Assembly (NCBI GenBank): GCA_910577515.1
Contig: CAJTLW010000006.1
Location: forward strand, 1 to 64,000
From: an uncultured Vampirovibrio sp.
GTDB taxonomy: Bacteria > Cyanobacteriota > Vampirovibrionia > Gastranaerophilales > Gastranaerophilaceae
Direction: 5' to 3'
DNA: 64,000 nt
Shown: piece by piece, positions 25,727 to 34,552 of the stretch
Numbering within the stretch: the stretch's first letter is position 1
How the letters are laid out: every line of letters starts with the position of its first letter
Position numbers and translations under genes: made by a program
The notes under the pieces: model-generated
Told to the model about the DNA's origin: nothing
The model's database searches: none
What the model saw: only the letters and a program-made list of their open reading frames with translations

Positions 25727-26539
25727 ATGGATAAACTAAATTTTTTAACAGCAGGCATCCCTTTAAGGGCAAAAGATTATAAAACAGGCTTTGAAGCGCT
25801 AAAGGAATTAAATTTAAATGGCTTGGAGCTTGAATTTGTACATGGTGTAAGGATGTCTGAGGCATCAAAAGAATTTTTAAAAAACAACAAAAACGATTTT
25901 ATTTTAACCGCTCACGCTCCTTTTTATATAAATTTAAATTCCAAAGAAGAAGATAAAGTGGAAGCCAGTATTCAAAGAATTATAGAAACTGCAAATGCTG
26001 CAAACGAACTTGGCGGCTATTCTATAACCTACCATGCAGCATTTTATTTAAAGGAAGATAAAAAAACCGTATTTAATAAATTAATAAAAAGGCACGAAAA
26101 CATTTTTGAAGCACTTCAGGATAACCCAATTTGGATTAGGCCTGAAACAACAGGGAAAGAAAGCCAGTGGGGAAGCATAGATGAAATTATAGAATTATCA
26201 AAAATCTTTCCTAAAATGCTTCCTTGTGTCGACTTTTCACATATCCACGCAAGAACTGCAGGAAAATTTAACACCTATGATGAATTTTCACTGATATTTG
26301 AAAAAATAGGAAAAAAGCTTGGAGATACGGCTTTAAACAATTTCCACGCACACATTGCAGGAATTGAATACACAACCAAAGGCGAGAAAAAACATTTAAA
26401 TTTAGAAGAAAGTGATTTTAATTATAAAGATTTGTTAAAAGTATTCAAAAAATTTAACATTAAGGGCGCAATAGTATGCGAAAGTCCTAATATTGAAGAA
26501 GATTGTAAATTGCTTTCTGATTATTATAACTCAATTTGA
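25727..26539 (+). CDS. nfo: Endonuclease IV family AP endonuclease
   Basis: The 270-residue protein is a TIM-barrel AP endonuclease 2 family member, acting on abasic sites in base-excision repair with a trinuclear zinc centre. Metal-ligand-like elements appear in order: TAHAPFYINL, YHAAFY, RPETTGKESQWG, CVDFSHIHAR, NFHAHIAG and VCESPN. Length and spacing fit the shorter archaeal/Gram-positive-like form. It probably shares a transcript with the preceding formyltransferase. The symbol is given for the family; the exact enzyme activity is inferred. Confidence 0.82.
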   Translation: MDKLNFLTAGIPLRAKDYKTGFEALKELNLNGLELEFVHGVRMSEASKEFLKNNKNDFILTAHAPFYINLNSKEEDKVEASIQRIIETANAANELGGYSITYHAAFYLKEDKKTVFNKLIKRHENIFEALQDNPIWIRPETTGKESQWGSIDEIIELSKIFPKMLPCVDFSHIHARTAGKFNTYDEFSLIFEKIGKKLGDTALNNFHAHIAGIEYTTKGEKKHLNLEESDFNYKDLLKVFKKFNIKGAIVCESPNIEEDCKLLSDYYNSI

Positions 26540-26542
26540 AAC

Positions 26543-26570
26543 TTGAATATTAAAATAAAAAGTATATAAT
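26543..26570 (+). promoter_or_regulatory. Promoter of prepilin gene at 26634
   Basis: -35 TTGAAT (26543-26548), 16 nt spacer, perfect -10 TATAAT (26565-26570). The 5' untranslated region is about 57 nt, with AAAAGGAT upstream of the ATG. Confidence 0.65.
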
Positions 26571-26633
26571 GAAGAAATACGCTAGGTCAAAATATTGTAT
26601 ACGATTTTAGTTTTAAAAGGATAGTTTGGGTTT

Positions 26634-27326
26634 ATGAATTTAAAAAATGAAAAAAATGCTAAACGAGGTTTTACTCTCGTTGAAGTTCTTCTTGTACTTG
26701 CCATAGTCGGCATAATTGCAGCTTTTGTAATACCGCTTGTAATATCTCACGCAAATAAAACACAGTTAACTTCAGCATTACAAAAAACAAGTAATACTTT
26801 TACAAACATGGTTAATCACGCTCAAGCCGATGTTAAAATGGAAGCCTGGGATTTCAATAGCACAACTCCAGAATTCGTAGCAGCTTATGTTCTACCATAT
26901 ATAAATATTGCAAAAGATTGTGGTATGACAGATACAGGATGTTTTGCAGATACATACATAACAAATAATACAGGTGGTGCAAGCATTAGCAACGATTACT
27001 ATAAAGTGGCTTTAACTGATGGTACTGCAATGGCAATTAAATTAACACCGGGATGTTCTGAAGACAACCCAAGTGAATGTGTTGATTTTATTGTGGATGT
27101 TAACGCATCAAATAAGCCAAACGCATGGGGCAAAGACGTATTCCAATTCCAAATTCTTAATAGTTTAAATGCAGTTGTTCCATATGGAACATTTGACAGC
27201 TTCAACAGTGAAACCAATAAATGGGAATTTGCAGAAGATGCAGATGCAAGTGATAAATGTTTAAATTCTGATGAAAGATACTGTGCATTAAAGATAATAA
27301 ATGACGGTTGGGAAATGAATTATTAA
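26634..27326 (+). CDS. Type IV pilin-like prepilin
   Basis: The 230-residue protein has a canonical class III signal: 12-residue basic leader ending in Gly12, then FTLVEVLLVLAIVGIIAA with Glu17 at +5 and a hydrophobic alpha helix that anchors subunits before assembly. A prepilin peptidase would cut after Gly12. The globular part has five or more Cys (for instance DCGMTDTGC, CSEDNPSEC) that may form disulphides outside the cell. It stands alone between its own promoter and terminator, so it is a free-standing major or minor pilin. Confidence 0.88.
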   Translation: MNLKNEKNAKRGFTLVEVLLVLAIVGIIAAFVIPLVISHANKTQLTSALQKTSNTFTNMVNHAQADVKMEAWDFNSTTPEFVAAYVLPYINIAKDCGMTDTGCFADTYITNNTGGASISNDYYKVALTDGTAMAIKLTPGCSEDNPSECVDFIVDVNASNKPNAWGKDVFQFQILNSLNAVVPYGTFDSFNSETNKWEFAEDADASDKCLNSDERYCALKIINDGWEMNY

Positions 27327-27350
27327 TTTTTATCAAACTAAAATAAAACC

Positions 27351-27385
27351 AAAAGAGCCGCAAAAATAAAAAGCGGCTCTTTTAT
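27351..27385 (+). terminator. Terminator of the prepilin gene
   Basis: AAAAGAGCCGC (27351-27361) / GCGGCTCTTTT (27373-27383), 11 nt A-rich loop, T-rich tail. Confidence 0.92.
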
Positions 27386-27453
27386 TATTCATATTTTTAT
27401 GTTATAAAGATTTCAAATAATTAATTTTATAAAACCAAAAGAAGGATTAAAAA

Positions 27454-27678
27454 ATGGCAAATTTCTTTTTTATTATACAAATGATTACAGGTGTTCTTTT
27501 AATCATATTAGTACTGTTACATTCTCCTAAAGGAGATGGTATAGCAGCAATCGGATCTGCAAGCCAACTGTTTTCTTCTCAAAAATCTGCAGAAAAAGGC
27601 TTAAACAAGGTAACTTATATAGTTGGAGGGATTTTTATCCTCTCTACATTAATTTTAGGCTTTGGCCTTGCTGGCTAA
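27454..27678 (+). CDS. secG: Protein-export membrane protein SecG
   Basis: 74 residues with two membrane helices (about 3-21 and 52-72) around a conserved loop (LLHSPKGDGIAAIGSASQLF). SecG is the third subunit of the SecYEG translocon that exports unfolded proteins. AGGA precedes the ATG and a strong terminator follows, so it is a single-gene unit; secY is not next to it or in the ribosomal cluster. Confidence 0.93.
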   Translation: MANFFFIIQMITGVLLIILVLLHSPKGDGIAAIGSASQLFSSQKSAEKGLNKVTYIVGGIFILSTLILGFGLAG

Positions 27679-27711
27679 CACAAATATTACAACAATATTA
27701 TATAGATTTAT

Positions 27712-27750
27712 AAAAACACCCGGATTTAAAATCAACCCGGGTGTTTTTAT
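27712..27750. terminator. Bidirectional terminator after secG
   Basis: Perfect 12 bp stem AAAAACACCCGG (27712-27723) / CCGGGTGTTTTT (27737-27748). A and T runs on both sides suit the convergent secG and the gene ending at 27765. Confidence 0.93.
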
Positions 27751-27764
27751 ACTTTTTAGAAATC

Positions 27765-28427
27765 TTATCTTGTATAAAGTTTATGCAAGATACCAATCTT
27801 TTTATTTAATTCTTCATCAGAAAATCCGTCTGATACTCTTTTGAAGCGAAGATATCCGTTGTTTCTTTCAATCAGTTCTCGAATATACGAAACATCGCTT
27901 GGAGATGCTGCATACAAAGCTTCAATGTTGTTTTCTCTTTCAACAAGTCTTGAAGGGTTAGATGCAAGTTCAGGATTTTGTTTTAAAAATTTATTCCACA
28001 TAACAGCTTCAAGCGCCCAGGCAAAAATTTCTTCATTGATTGAATCATCATCATCCACATGCACAGCCAAACCTGAAATTAAAGATGCAAGGGCTTCTTT
28101 GGGGGCATCAGTATGCCTGTCTGATATGTAAATATAGAATGTACCTTTGTTTTTATACCCTAAACCATCATATCTGTCATAATTTTTATTTAATGAGGCA
28201 AGGTTTTTGAATTCAATTTTAATTGGTTTCTTTGTAGGGTTATTTCCTAAAATTCTCTTATAAGAAGCATTTGCAGGTGTATTCTTCATAATCTTTACAG
28301 CACTTAAAATATTTTTACTATTTGATATATCCTCAGGATTAACTTTTCCCTTATCTGCAGCAAATACAGAGTTTAGAGGATTTAAAAGCAACAAACCGAG
28401 TGCTGAACATAAAATAATTTTTTTCAT
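27765..28427 (-). CDS. Exported protein, inactive member of an HExxH-like family
   Basis: 220 residues from the ATG at 28427 (a GTG 15 nt upstream is also in frame; GAGG lies 9 nt before the ATG). A Sec signal peptide with a cut near NSVFA-AD is clear. The mature part is homologous to the proteins at 61795-62556 and 63172-64000: shared blocks are NPTKKPIKIEFKNL, DAPKEALASL, SINEE and ALEAVMW. Where the 61795 protein has HEAIH, this one has GLAVH, so two of the three zinc-site residues of that motif are missing and catalysis is unlikely. Probably periplasmic or surface-located. Family name not recognised. Confidence 0.75.
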   Translation of the reverse strand: MKKIILCSALGLLLLNPLNSVFAADKGKVNPEDISNSKNILSAVKIMKNTPANASYKRILGNNPTKKPIKIEFKNLASLNKNYDRYDGLGYKNKGTFYIYISDRHTDAPKEALASLISGLAVHVDDDDSINEEIFAWALEAVMWNKFLKQNPELASNPSRLVERENNIEALYAASPSDVSYIRELIERNNGYLRFKRVSDGFSDEELNKKIGILHKLYTR

Positions 28428-28457
28428 CTTAATAAGCCTCACTTTTCCTATTTTTTA

Positions 28458-28937
28458 CTACTTTCTTATTGATAATCTTTCAAGCCATCTGACAAACCTT
28501 ACTAAAAATCCTTCTTTTTCTTTTGAAATCGAATCTACAAGAATTGTCGTCATATTAGCTCTTTTGCCTGCCAGAATATCTGTTAAAGGCCTGTCTCCTA
28601 CCATGCAGGCTTCCTTTTCTTCAATATTAAATTCCGAACATGCCAGTTTTAATACCTTTGTATCCGGTTTTTTAGCATTTGAATAAATCTTTATATCACA
28701 CTGCTGTTCAACTTGTGAAATATAATGTTTTTTACAATTATTAGAAATTATAGCAATTTTAAATTTTTTAGACAATCCGTTTAAAAAATTCAAAGTTTCG
28801 ATTGTAAACTTTCCGCTCTTAGATTGCATAACAGTTGAATCCAAATCAAAAAATATACACTTTATGCCTTTACTTAAAAGCTCTTCTTCATTTATTTCAT
28901 ATATAGAATTTAAATTATAATCAGGTTTTAATCGCAT
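28458..28937 (-). CDS. YqeG family HAD phosphatase
   Basis: The 159-residue cytosolic HAD-superfamily protein has motif I FFDLDSTV, motif II ISNN, a Lys near KKPDTKVL and motif IV VGDRPLTDILAG. YqeG proteins are small HAD-IIIA phosphatases, in some bacteria tied to phosphatidylglycerophosphate dephosphorylation or ribosome-related roles; the substrate here is unknown. The ATG at 28937 has AGGG 8 nt upstream; a GTG at 28946 is the alternative. It overlaps the end of the U32 gene by 10 nt, so the two form an operon. Confidence 0.88.
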   Translation of the reverse strand: MRLKPDYNLNSIYEINEEELLSKGIKCIFFDLDSTVMQSKSGKFTIETLNFLNGLSKKFKIAIISNNCKKHYISQVEQQCDIKIYSNAKKPDTKVLKLACSEFNIEEKEACMVGDRPLTDILAGKRANMTTILVDSISKEKEGFLVRFVRWLERLSIRK

Positions 28938-30208
28938 ACTATACACCCTTTTTCTTCTTCCAGTTTACAATTTTTGATACCAACGGTTCGAAGAAGCGCC
29001 CAATTCCATTCTTTTTGCCAAAGAGTAGCTGAAAGCTCCTCTCCTTCTTCTTTTAAAGTAATCCATGCTTCATCATTTGTATTTGCAAGGCTGTTTTCTT
29101 CCCTTGATTCATTTAAAATACTTTCAATTTTTGCCCTTGCACTATAACCCGGAGTTATTATTTCAACTATATCTCCAAGATTTACTTTATTTTTAAAACA
29201 AACCCTGAATTTATCTCCTGCTTTTTCAAGCACAATACCAAGAAAATCGGCCCCAGCTAAACCCTTTGAAATATCATAGCTGTAGCTGTCTGTATTATTA
29301 TCACCAAGGAAAAATCCTTTTGTATATCCTCTGTTTCCAACCTTTAAAAGTTCCAAATATCCTTCTTTAGGTGTTATTTTGCCATCTAAAACATCTCTGT
29401 ATGCTTTTGAAACTCCTGAAACATAATAAAGGCTTTTTGTTCTGCCTTCAATCTTAAGTGAATTTACACCGATTTCTTTTAAATCATTAACATATTCAAT
29501 CAGACACAAATCCTTGGGCGATAAAATATGCGACCCCTTATCATCTTCAACAATTTCATAATATTCACCGGGGCGTGTTTCTTCTAAAAGCTTATAGCTC
29601 CATCTGCAGGGTTGTGCGCATCCACCATGGTTAGCTTTCCTTTCATGCCCTGTCATATAATCAGAAAGCAGGCATCTTCCAGAATAACTCATACACTGCG
29701 ACCCATGTACAAAACACTCAAGTTCGACATCGGGAACATTTTTTCTTATGGCTTCAATTTGTTTTAAAGATAATTCTCTTGCTAAAATTACCCTTGAAGC
29801 TCCTAAGTCTCTCCAAAATTTAACAGCTTCTGAATTTAGCGTGTTTGTTTGGGTTGAAATATGAATATCAATATTCGGCAGCTCTTTTTTTATGACATTC
29901 AAAACCCCAAAATCGCTTAAAATAATAGCATGCGGGTTTGCATCTTTTATGGTTTCAACATCTTCATAAAGTTTTTGTATATCATTATCGTATGCAAAAA
30001 TATTTAAAGTTAAATATACTTTTTTATTTATTCTTCTTGCTTCATCCACGGCAATTTTCAGGTTATCACGCGTGATAAGTTCACCCTTTCTCATAGTGCG
30101 GAGTGAATAATCAACCATCCCAAGATAACAAGCATCCGCCCCATAGCTGAATGCATATCTCATTTTTTCAATATTGCCCGCAGGCATCAAAAGTTCAATA
30201 TCGTTCAT
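28928..30208 (-). CDS. Peptidase U32 family protein (TrhP/YegQ-like)
   Basis: The 426-residue protein starts ELLMPAGNIEKMRYAFSYGADACYLG, the classical U32 opening, and has the family Cys signature MSYSGRCLLSDYMTGH...GGCAQPCRW. Members such as TrhP/YegQ act in prephenate-dependent 5-hydroxyuridine formation at the tRNA wobble position, although the family was first named for collagenase-like peptidases; Cys clusters bind an iron-sulphur centre. The ATG at 30208 lies 6 nt after TAATAT with no Shine-Dalgarno. Cotranscribed with YqeG. Confidence 0.85.
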   Translation of the reverse strand: MNDIELLMPAGNIEKMRYAFSYGADACYLGMVDYSLRTMRKGELITRDNLKIAVDEARRINKKVYLTLNIFAYDNDIQKLYEDVETIKDANPHAIILSDFGVLNVIKKELPNIDIHISTQTNTLNSEAVKFWRDLGASRVILARELSLKQIEAIRKNVPDVELECFVHGSQCMSYSGRCLLSDYMTGHERKANHGGCAQPCRWSYKLLEETRPGEYYEIVEDDKGSHILSPKDLCLIEYVNDLKEIGVNSLKIEGRTKSLYYVSGVSKAYRDVLDGKITPKEGYLELLKVGNRGYTKGFFLGDNNTDSYSYDISKGLAGADFLGIVLEKAGDKFRVCFKNKVNLGDIVEIITPGYSARAKIESILNESREENSLANTNDEAWITLKEEGEELSATLWQKEWNWALLRTVGIKNCKLEEEKGCIVCD

Positions 30209-30214
30209 AAACAA

Positions 30215-30223
30215 ATATTACCA
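30215..30223 (-). promoter_or_regulatory. Extended -10 of the U32 gene (leaderless start)
   Basis: Minus strand TGG-TAATAT ends 6 nt before the ATG. It is identical to the box before the gshA-like gene, and comes right after a terminator. Confidence 0.55.
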
Positions 30224-30228
30224 TAGAA

Positions 30229-30269
30229 AAAATGCCCTAAAAAGAATTTTCTTTAAATAAGGGCATTTT
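30229..30269 (-). terminator. Terminator after the small gene at 30297-30578
   Basis: AAAATGCCCT (30229-30238) / AGGGCATTTT (30260-30269), followed on the minus strand by a run of T. Confidence 0.88.
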
Positions 30270-30296
30270 CTTATTAATAAAACTTATTAATACAAA

Positions 30297-30578
30297 TTAT
30301 TGAAGGTCATCCATATCAATAACGCAGCATTTGAAAGTAAACGCTTTAATTTGATGCGAGGGTATATTCAGCCATCTGAAAGAATGTCTGTGGTTTTCAC
30401 CGTTCTGATGGTGACATTCAACGGTTGCATCCTGAAGGGTTACAACTTCATCCATACATTTATTATCATGGCAATCTAAAAGTGTGCCTGATATTTTTTT
30501 ATGTCCTACCCATAACACTAAAACATCGGATTCAACATTTTTTGCAATTTTATAAATTGCATCATAAGTTTTACACAT
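30297..30578 (-). CDS. Small His/Cys-rich protein, possible Sm-like fold
   Basis: 93 residues from the ATG at 30578 (GGAG 8 nt upstream; a longer in-frame reading to 30677 would run through this site). I do not recognise it. It has a short N-terminal helix, then a beta-rich stretch VLVLWVGHKKISGTLLDC ... VVTLQDATVE ... WLNIPSHQIKAFTF that looks like the five-strand order of Sm/Hfq-like domains, with an inserted CHHQNGENHRH segment that could bind metal. RNA binding would be inference only. It has its own terminator. Confidence 0.6.
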   Translation of the reverse strand: MCKTYDAIYKIAKNVESDVLVLWVGHKKISGTLLDCHDNKCMDEVVTLQDATVECHHQNGENHRHSFRWLNIPSHQIKAFTFKCCVIDMDDLQ

Positions 30579-30663
30579 AAAAATACTCCTTTCTTTACTT
30601 AAAAGAAAGTGTACTCTGAGTATCGAAAAATTCCATCCCTCACCAAGCTTTAAAAAACGGCTA

Positions 30664-33534
30664 TTATCCTTTTTCAATATAGGGCTTTAAAAATTTTGCA
30701 GTAAAGGAAGCTTTATTTTTTATCACCTGTTTTGGTGTACCTTTGGCAACCACTTCCCCGCCGCCAATACCGCCTTCAGGCCCTAAATCTATTATATAAT
30801 CTGCACACTTTATAATATCAAGGTTATGTTCGATAATTAAGACGGTATTTCCGCTATCTGCAAGCTTATGCAATATTTTTACAAGCTTATCCACATCATA
30901 CCAGTGAAGCCCTGTTGAAGGTTCATCCATTAAATAAAGTGTTTTACCGGTTGCGCGCTTATTTAATTCAAGTGCAAGCTTTACCCTTTGTGCTTCACCG
31001 CCTGAAAGGGTTGTCGCACTTTGCCCGAGTTTTATATATTCTAACCCTACATCATAAAGGGTCTGAAGCCTTGTTGCAATTCTTGGCACGTTTTTAAAGA
31101 ATTCAAGTGCCTCTTCTACTGTCATATCAAGCACATCAGAGATGCTTTTTCCTTTATATTTAACCTCTAATGTTTCCTGATTGTATCTTTTACCTTTGCA
31201 AACATCGCATTTAACATAAACATCTGATAAAAAATTCATCTCAATCTTTAAAACGCCGTCGCCTTTACATTTTTCACATCTTCCGCCTTTAACGTTAAAA
31301 GAAAATCTTCCTTGTTTATATCCGCGCACCTTTGCTTCATTTGTCTGTGCGAATAAATCCCTGATGTGTGTAAAAACATCTGTATAGGTTGCAGGGTTAG
31401 ACCTTGGCGTTCTGCCGATTGGCGATTGGTCAACAAGCACTATTTTATCAACATGTTCAAAACCTTTAATATCATCTATACCTTTTGGCTTTGGACGATT
31501 TCCTCTTAGTTTATGAAGTGCAAATTCATAAATAATATCATTTACAAGAGTAGATTTCCCGCTTCCTGAAATCCCCGTCACTGCAACAATTTTACCCAAA
31601 GGAATATTAACATCAATATTCTTTAAATTGTTTAAATGCGCATTTTTAATTTCCAAAAATTCCCCGTTTCCAATGCGCGTTTTCTTGGGTACAGGAATAG
31701 AGAGTTCTCCGCTTAAATATTTCCCCGTAATAGAATTTTTAGCCTTTTCAATATCTTTAACACTACCTGCAGCAATTAATTCACCGCCATGCACCCCTGC
31801 TTTCGGCCCGATATCCACAATATAATCTGCAGAACGGATAGTATCTTCGTCATGTTCTACCACAATCAAAGTATTCCCAAGGTTTCGAAGCTTCATAAGC
31901 GTTTTTATAAGCATGTCGTTATCTCGCTGGTGCAAGCCTATTGAAGGTTCATCCAAGACATAAAGAACACCTGAAAGCCCTGAGCCTATTTGTGTTGCAA
32001 GCCTTATCCTCTGCGCCTCACCGCCTGAGAGCGTTCCTGCACTTCTTGCAAGAGTTAAATAATTCAACCCAACATCAAGCAAAAATTTCAGCCTTGCCCT
32101 AATTTCATCCAAAATCTGCTTTGCTATTGCCATTTTATAGTTATCAAGGCTTAAATAAAGTTCTTCAACAAATTCATAAGCCTTATCAATACTCATGCAG
32201 CAAAAATCATAAATATTTTTATCCAAAATCTTAACAGATAAAACAAAGGGATTTAACCTTGCCCCCTTGCAGGCATTGCAGGGAATTTCCGTCATATATT
32301 TTTGAATTTCAGCCCGTATAATATCGCTGTCTGATTGCTCGTATTTTTTCATCATATAGGGAATTACACCCATATATGGCTGATAATGGGTTCTCATGTG
32401 CTTTGTGCCAAAGTCGCAATAGCGCATTTTAATTGTTTCCATATCATTCCCGTAAAGAATTATTCCTTTTTGCGCCGGGGTTAAAGATTTAAAGGGTTTA
32501 TCGGGGTCAATTCCGTAATGTTCACACACAGATAATAAAACATCTGTATAATACTGGTTTGCAGTCTTCGCCCAAGGATAAATGGCTCCGCCTCTTATAG
32601 ATTTTTCACTATCAGGAACAACAAGTGCATCTGATACTTCATAGTGCGCCCCCAAACCATTACACACCTTACAGGCACCATAAGGCGCATTAAAGCTGAA
32701 TATTCTTGGTGTTATTTCTTCAAAACTAAGGTCGCAATTCGGGCAGTTTAATTTTTCGCTAAAGAGCTTTTCATAAGGCTCTATACCCTCTGCATTACCG
32801 TTCACAGCCTTGCCGCCAAGAACATCTAAAGCCACAAGCCCGTTTGCTCTGGCCAATGCAGTCTGAACACTATCAAAAAGCCTGCTTCTAATACCTTCTT
32901 TTATAATTATTCTATCTATAACAACGTCTATATCGTGCTTAACAGTCTTTGCAAGCTTAATTTCATCCTCATCAAGGTTATAAATTTCTCCGTCAATTTT
33001 AAGGCGGATAAACCCTTCCTGTTTGAGTTCAGATATTACATTTTGAAATTCACCTTTTTTACCACGCACAATCGGTGCTATAATCTGAATTTTAGCCCCT
33101 AAAGGCAGTTCTAAAATTTTTGATACAATTTCATCCACAGTTTGCGGCGCAATAGGGGTACCGCATTTCGGGCAATAAGGAGTGCCGGCTCTTGCAAATA
33201 AAAGTCTTAAATAATCATAAATTTCGGTAATTGTACCGACGGTTGAACGCGGATTATTTGTTGTAGATTTCTGGTCGATAGAAATTGCGGGTGAAAGCCC
33301 GTCAATAGATTCAACATCCGGCTTATCCATCTGCCCGAGAAATTGTCTTGCATAGGTTGAAAGGCTCTCTACATACCTTCTTTGGCCTTCTGCAAATATC
33401 GTATCAAACGCAAGAGAGCTTTTTCCGGAGCCTGAAACCCCTGTAAAAACAATTAATTCCCCTTTTGGCAATTCAAGAGATATATCCTTTAAATTATGCT
33501 CTTTTGCCCCTCTTATTACAATTTTATCGTTCAT
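30664..33534 (-). CDS. uvrA: Excinuclease ABC subunit A
   Basis: The 956-residue damage-recognition ATPase of nucleotide-excision repair. It has two ABC modules (Walker A GVSGSGKSSLAFDT and GISGSGKSTLVND; signatures LSGGEAQRIRLA and LSGGEAQRVKLA) and zinc modules (CPKC...; CPNC...CKVC; CEKC...CDVC). Length and order are normal. I start at the ATG at 33534, where MNDKIVIRGAKEHNL matches other UvrA proteins; an in-frame TTG at 33561 is possible. It has its own promoter. Confidence 0.98.
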   Translation of the reverse strand: MNDKIVIRGAKEHNLKDISLELPKGELIVFTGVSGSGKSSLAFDTIFAEGQRRYVESLSTYARQFLGQMDKPDVESIDGLSPAISIDQKSTTNNPRSTVGTITEIYDYLRLLFARAGTPYCPKCGTPIAPQTVDEIVSKILELPLGAKIQIIAPIVRGKKGEFQNVISELKQEGFIRLKIDGEIYNLDEDEIKLAKTVKHDIDVVIDRIIIKEGIRSRLFDSVQTALARANGLVALDVLGGKAVNGNAEGIEPYEKLFSEKLNCPNCDLSFEEITPRIFSFNAPYGACKVCNGLGAHYEVSDALVVPDSEKSIRGGAIYPWAKTANQYYTDVLLSVCEHYGIDPDKPFKSLTPAQKGIILYGNDMETIKMRYCDFGTKHMRTHYQPYMGVIPYMMKKYEQSDSDIIRAEIQKYMTEIPCNACKGARLNPFVLSVKILDKNIYDFCCMSIDKAYEFVEELYLSLDNYKMAIAKQILDEIRARLKFLLDVGLNYLTLARSAGTLSGGEAQRIRLATQIGSGLSGVLYVLDEPSIGLHQRDNDMLIKTLMKLRNLGNTLIVVEHDEDTIRSADYIVDIGPKAGVHGGELIAAGSVKDIEKAKNSITGKYLSGELSIPVPKKTRIGNGEFLEIKNAHLNNLKNIDVNIPLGKIVAVTGISGSGKSTLVNDIIYEFALHKLRGNRPKPKGIDDIKGFEHVDKIVLVDQSPIGRTPRSNPATYTDVFTHIRDLFAQTNEAKVRGYKQGRFSFNVKGGRCEKCKGDGVLKIEMNFLSDVYVKCDVCKGKRYNQETLEVKYKGKSISDVLDMTVEEALEFFKNVPRIATRLQTLYDVGLEYIKLGQSATTLSGGEAQRVKLALELNKRATGKTLYLMDEPSTGLHWYDVDKLVKILHKLADSGNTVLIIEHNLDIIKCADYIIDLGPEGGIGGGEVVAKGTPKQVIKNKASFTAKFLKPYIEKG

Positions 33535-33572
33535 TGCTGATTTAATAATTCCGTTTGACAACTACAATTGAT

Positions 33573-33600
33573 ATTATCCTACAAAAAATATTATTGACAA
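33573..33600 (-). promoter_or_regulatory. uvrA promoter
   Basis: Minus strand -35 TTGTCA (33595-33600), 16 nt spacer, -10 GATAAT (33573-33578). Its -35 overlaps the -35 of a plus-strand promoter, so the two are back to back. No LexA-like box is obvious. Confidence 0.65.
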
Positions 33601-33621
33601 AAAACCTGCATATCTTAAAAT
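33594..33621 (+). promoter_or_regulatory. Plus-strand promoter upstream of 33904
   Basis: -35 TTGACA (33594-33599, consensus), 16 nt spacer, -10 TAAAAT (33616-33621). The predicted transcript starts near 33628, about 275 nt before the next gene. Confidence 0.55.
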
Positions 33622-33903
33622 AAATATTCCTTCCCTTCTTTATAAAAAAAGAAAAAGGCATACTTGCAGGCATTTGCCCTCAATACACCTTTTTAGGATA
33701 AAATCTATATCATAATGGAGGAAGGAGTGGAAAAGAGAAGAACTAACCAATTATAAAATTCCACACTAAGAATATATATAACATATATATTTTATATATT
33801 AACATTTTGTTACAAACGAAATATCAAAAAAAATTATTCAGGCATTTTTACTATTCTACATGCATAGATTTAAACAACGCATACTTTAATAAGGAACTTC
33901 ATT
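33622..33903 (+). other. Long untranslated region before the gene at 33904
   Basis: About 280 nt with no good gene. It contains GGCA-TT-TGCC (33669-33678), a second possible -10 (GGATAAAAT near 33703), a purine-rich GGAGGAAGGAG stretch followed by a 13-codon ORF (from ATG near 33715) of doubtful value, a TATATAA-rich section and then ATTTTGTTACAAA (33804-33816) and TTATTCAGG (33834-33842). The last two recur before the gene at 48662. It may hold a small RNA or a long leader. Confidence 0.4.
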
Positions 33904-34551
33904 ATGAGGATTAACACTGTAAATAACAATTATGCTTCACCATATTTAAAAAGAAACAACGCGCCATCATTCGGCGATTTTGCATATAAAGGACTTGCAA
34001 ATGGAAGAGAATATGTAGCGAAAATATTTGGCAGCCAGCAAAGAGCGGATCTTTTTGAAAAAATAAGCACAGATAAAGGTTTAACGGTTACATTTTTTAA
34101 CCAAATGTTCAAAAGATATCCTAAATCTCAAGGGTTTATAACATTTATGGCTGAAATATTTGACCCCAAACCGGCTGCAGGTCAAAATGCAAGAAAGCTA
34201 ATGTCTATTTGTGATACTACCACTTTATCTGATGAGGCAATTCTCGGCAGAGCAGAACTTATCCGCAAGAAACACCCTGGTCTAAATCAGCCTGAATTTT
34301 TAAAACTGGTGGAAGAAGATATACACAAACTGCGCGATGAAAATTTCAAAAAACGTTTAGAAGCAAGCATAATAGCCTGCAGAGCAAAATATGACAATAT
34401 ACGTATTGGAGCAACATTGGATACTGAAGAAACACGCAAACTCTTTGGCAGCGAAGCAGTTAAAGAAATCAGTACTAAAATTATAGCTGAAGGACAAAAC
34501 CAATATAATATTTCAACAGAATCTGGCAGCGCAATATATAATGCACTATAA
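33904..34551 (+). CDS. Unknown helical protein with shared N-terminal motif
   Basis: 215 residues, no signal peptide or membrane segment, mostly helical by composition. I do not recognise the family. The N-terminus (MRINTVNNNYASP ... APSFGDF) fits the pattern M-R/N-I, 15-20 Asn-rich residues, then F-G/D/K that also opens proteins at 12383, 48662 and 54934. An AAGGA ribosome-binding site precedes the ATG. The upstream region carries the TTATTCAGG-type motif seen before 48662. It is convergent with aroE (2 nt between stops). Confidence 0.7.
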   Translation: MRINTVNNNYASPYLKRNNAPSFGDFAYKGLANGREYVAKIFGSQQRADLFEKISTDKGLTVTFFNQMFKRYPKSQGFITFMAEIFDPKPAAGQNARKLMSICDTTTLSDEAILGRAELIRKKHPGLNQPEFLKLVEEDIHKLRDENFKKRLEASIIACRAKYDNIRIGATLDTEETRKLFGSEAVKEISTKIIAEGQNQYNISTESGSAIYNAL

Positions 34552-34552
34552 T

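Noticed and set aside
33715..33756. 13-codon ORF after GGAGGAAGGAG-like sequence
   Set aside because: Too short, ribosome-binding site inside the ORF, charged and uninformative peptide.
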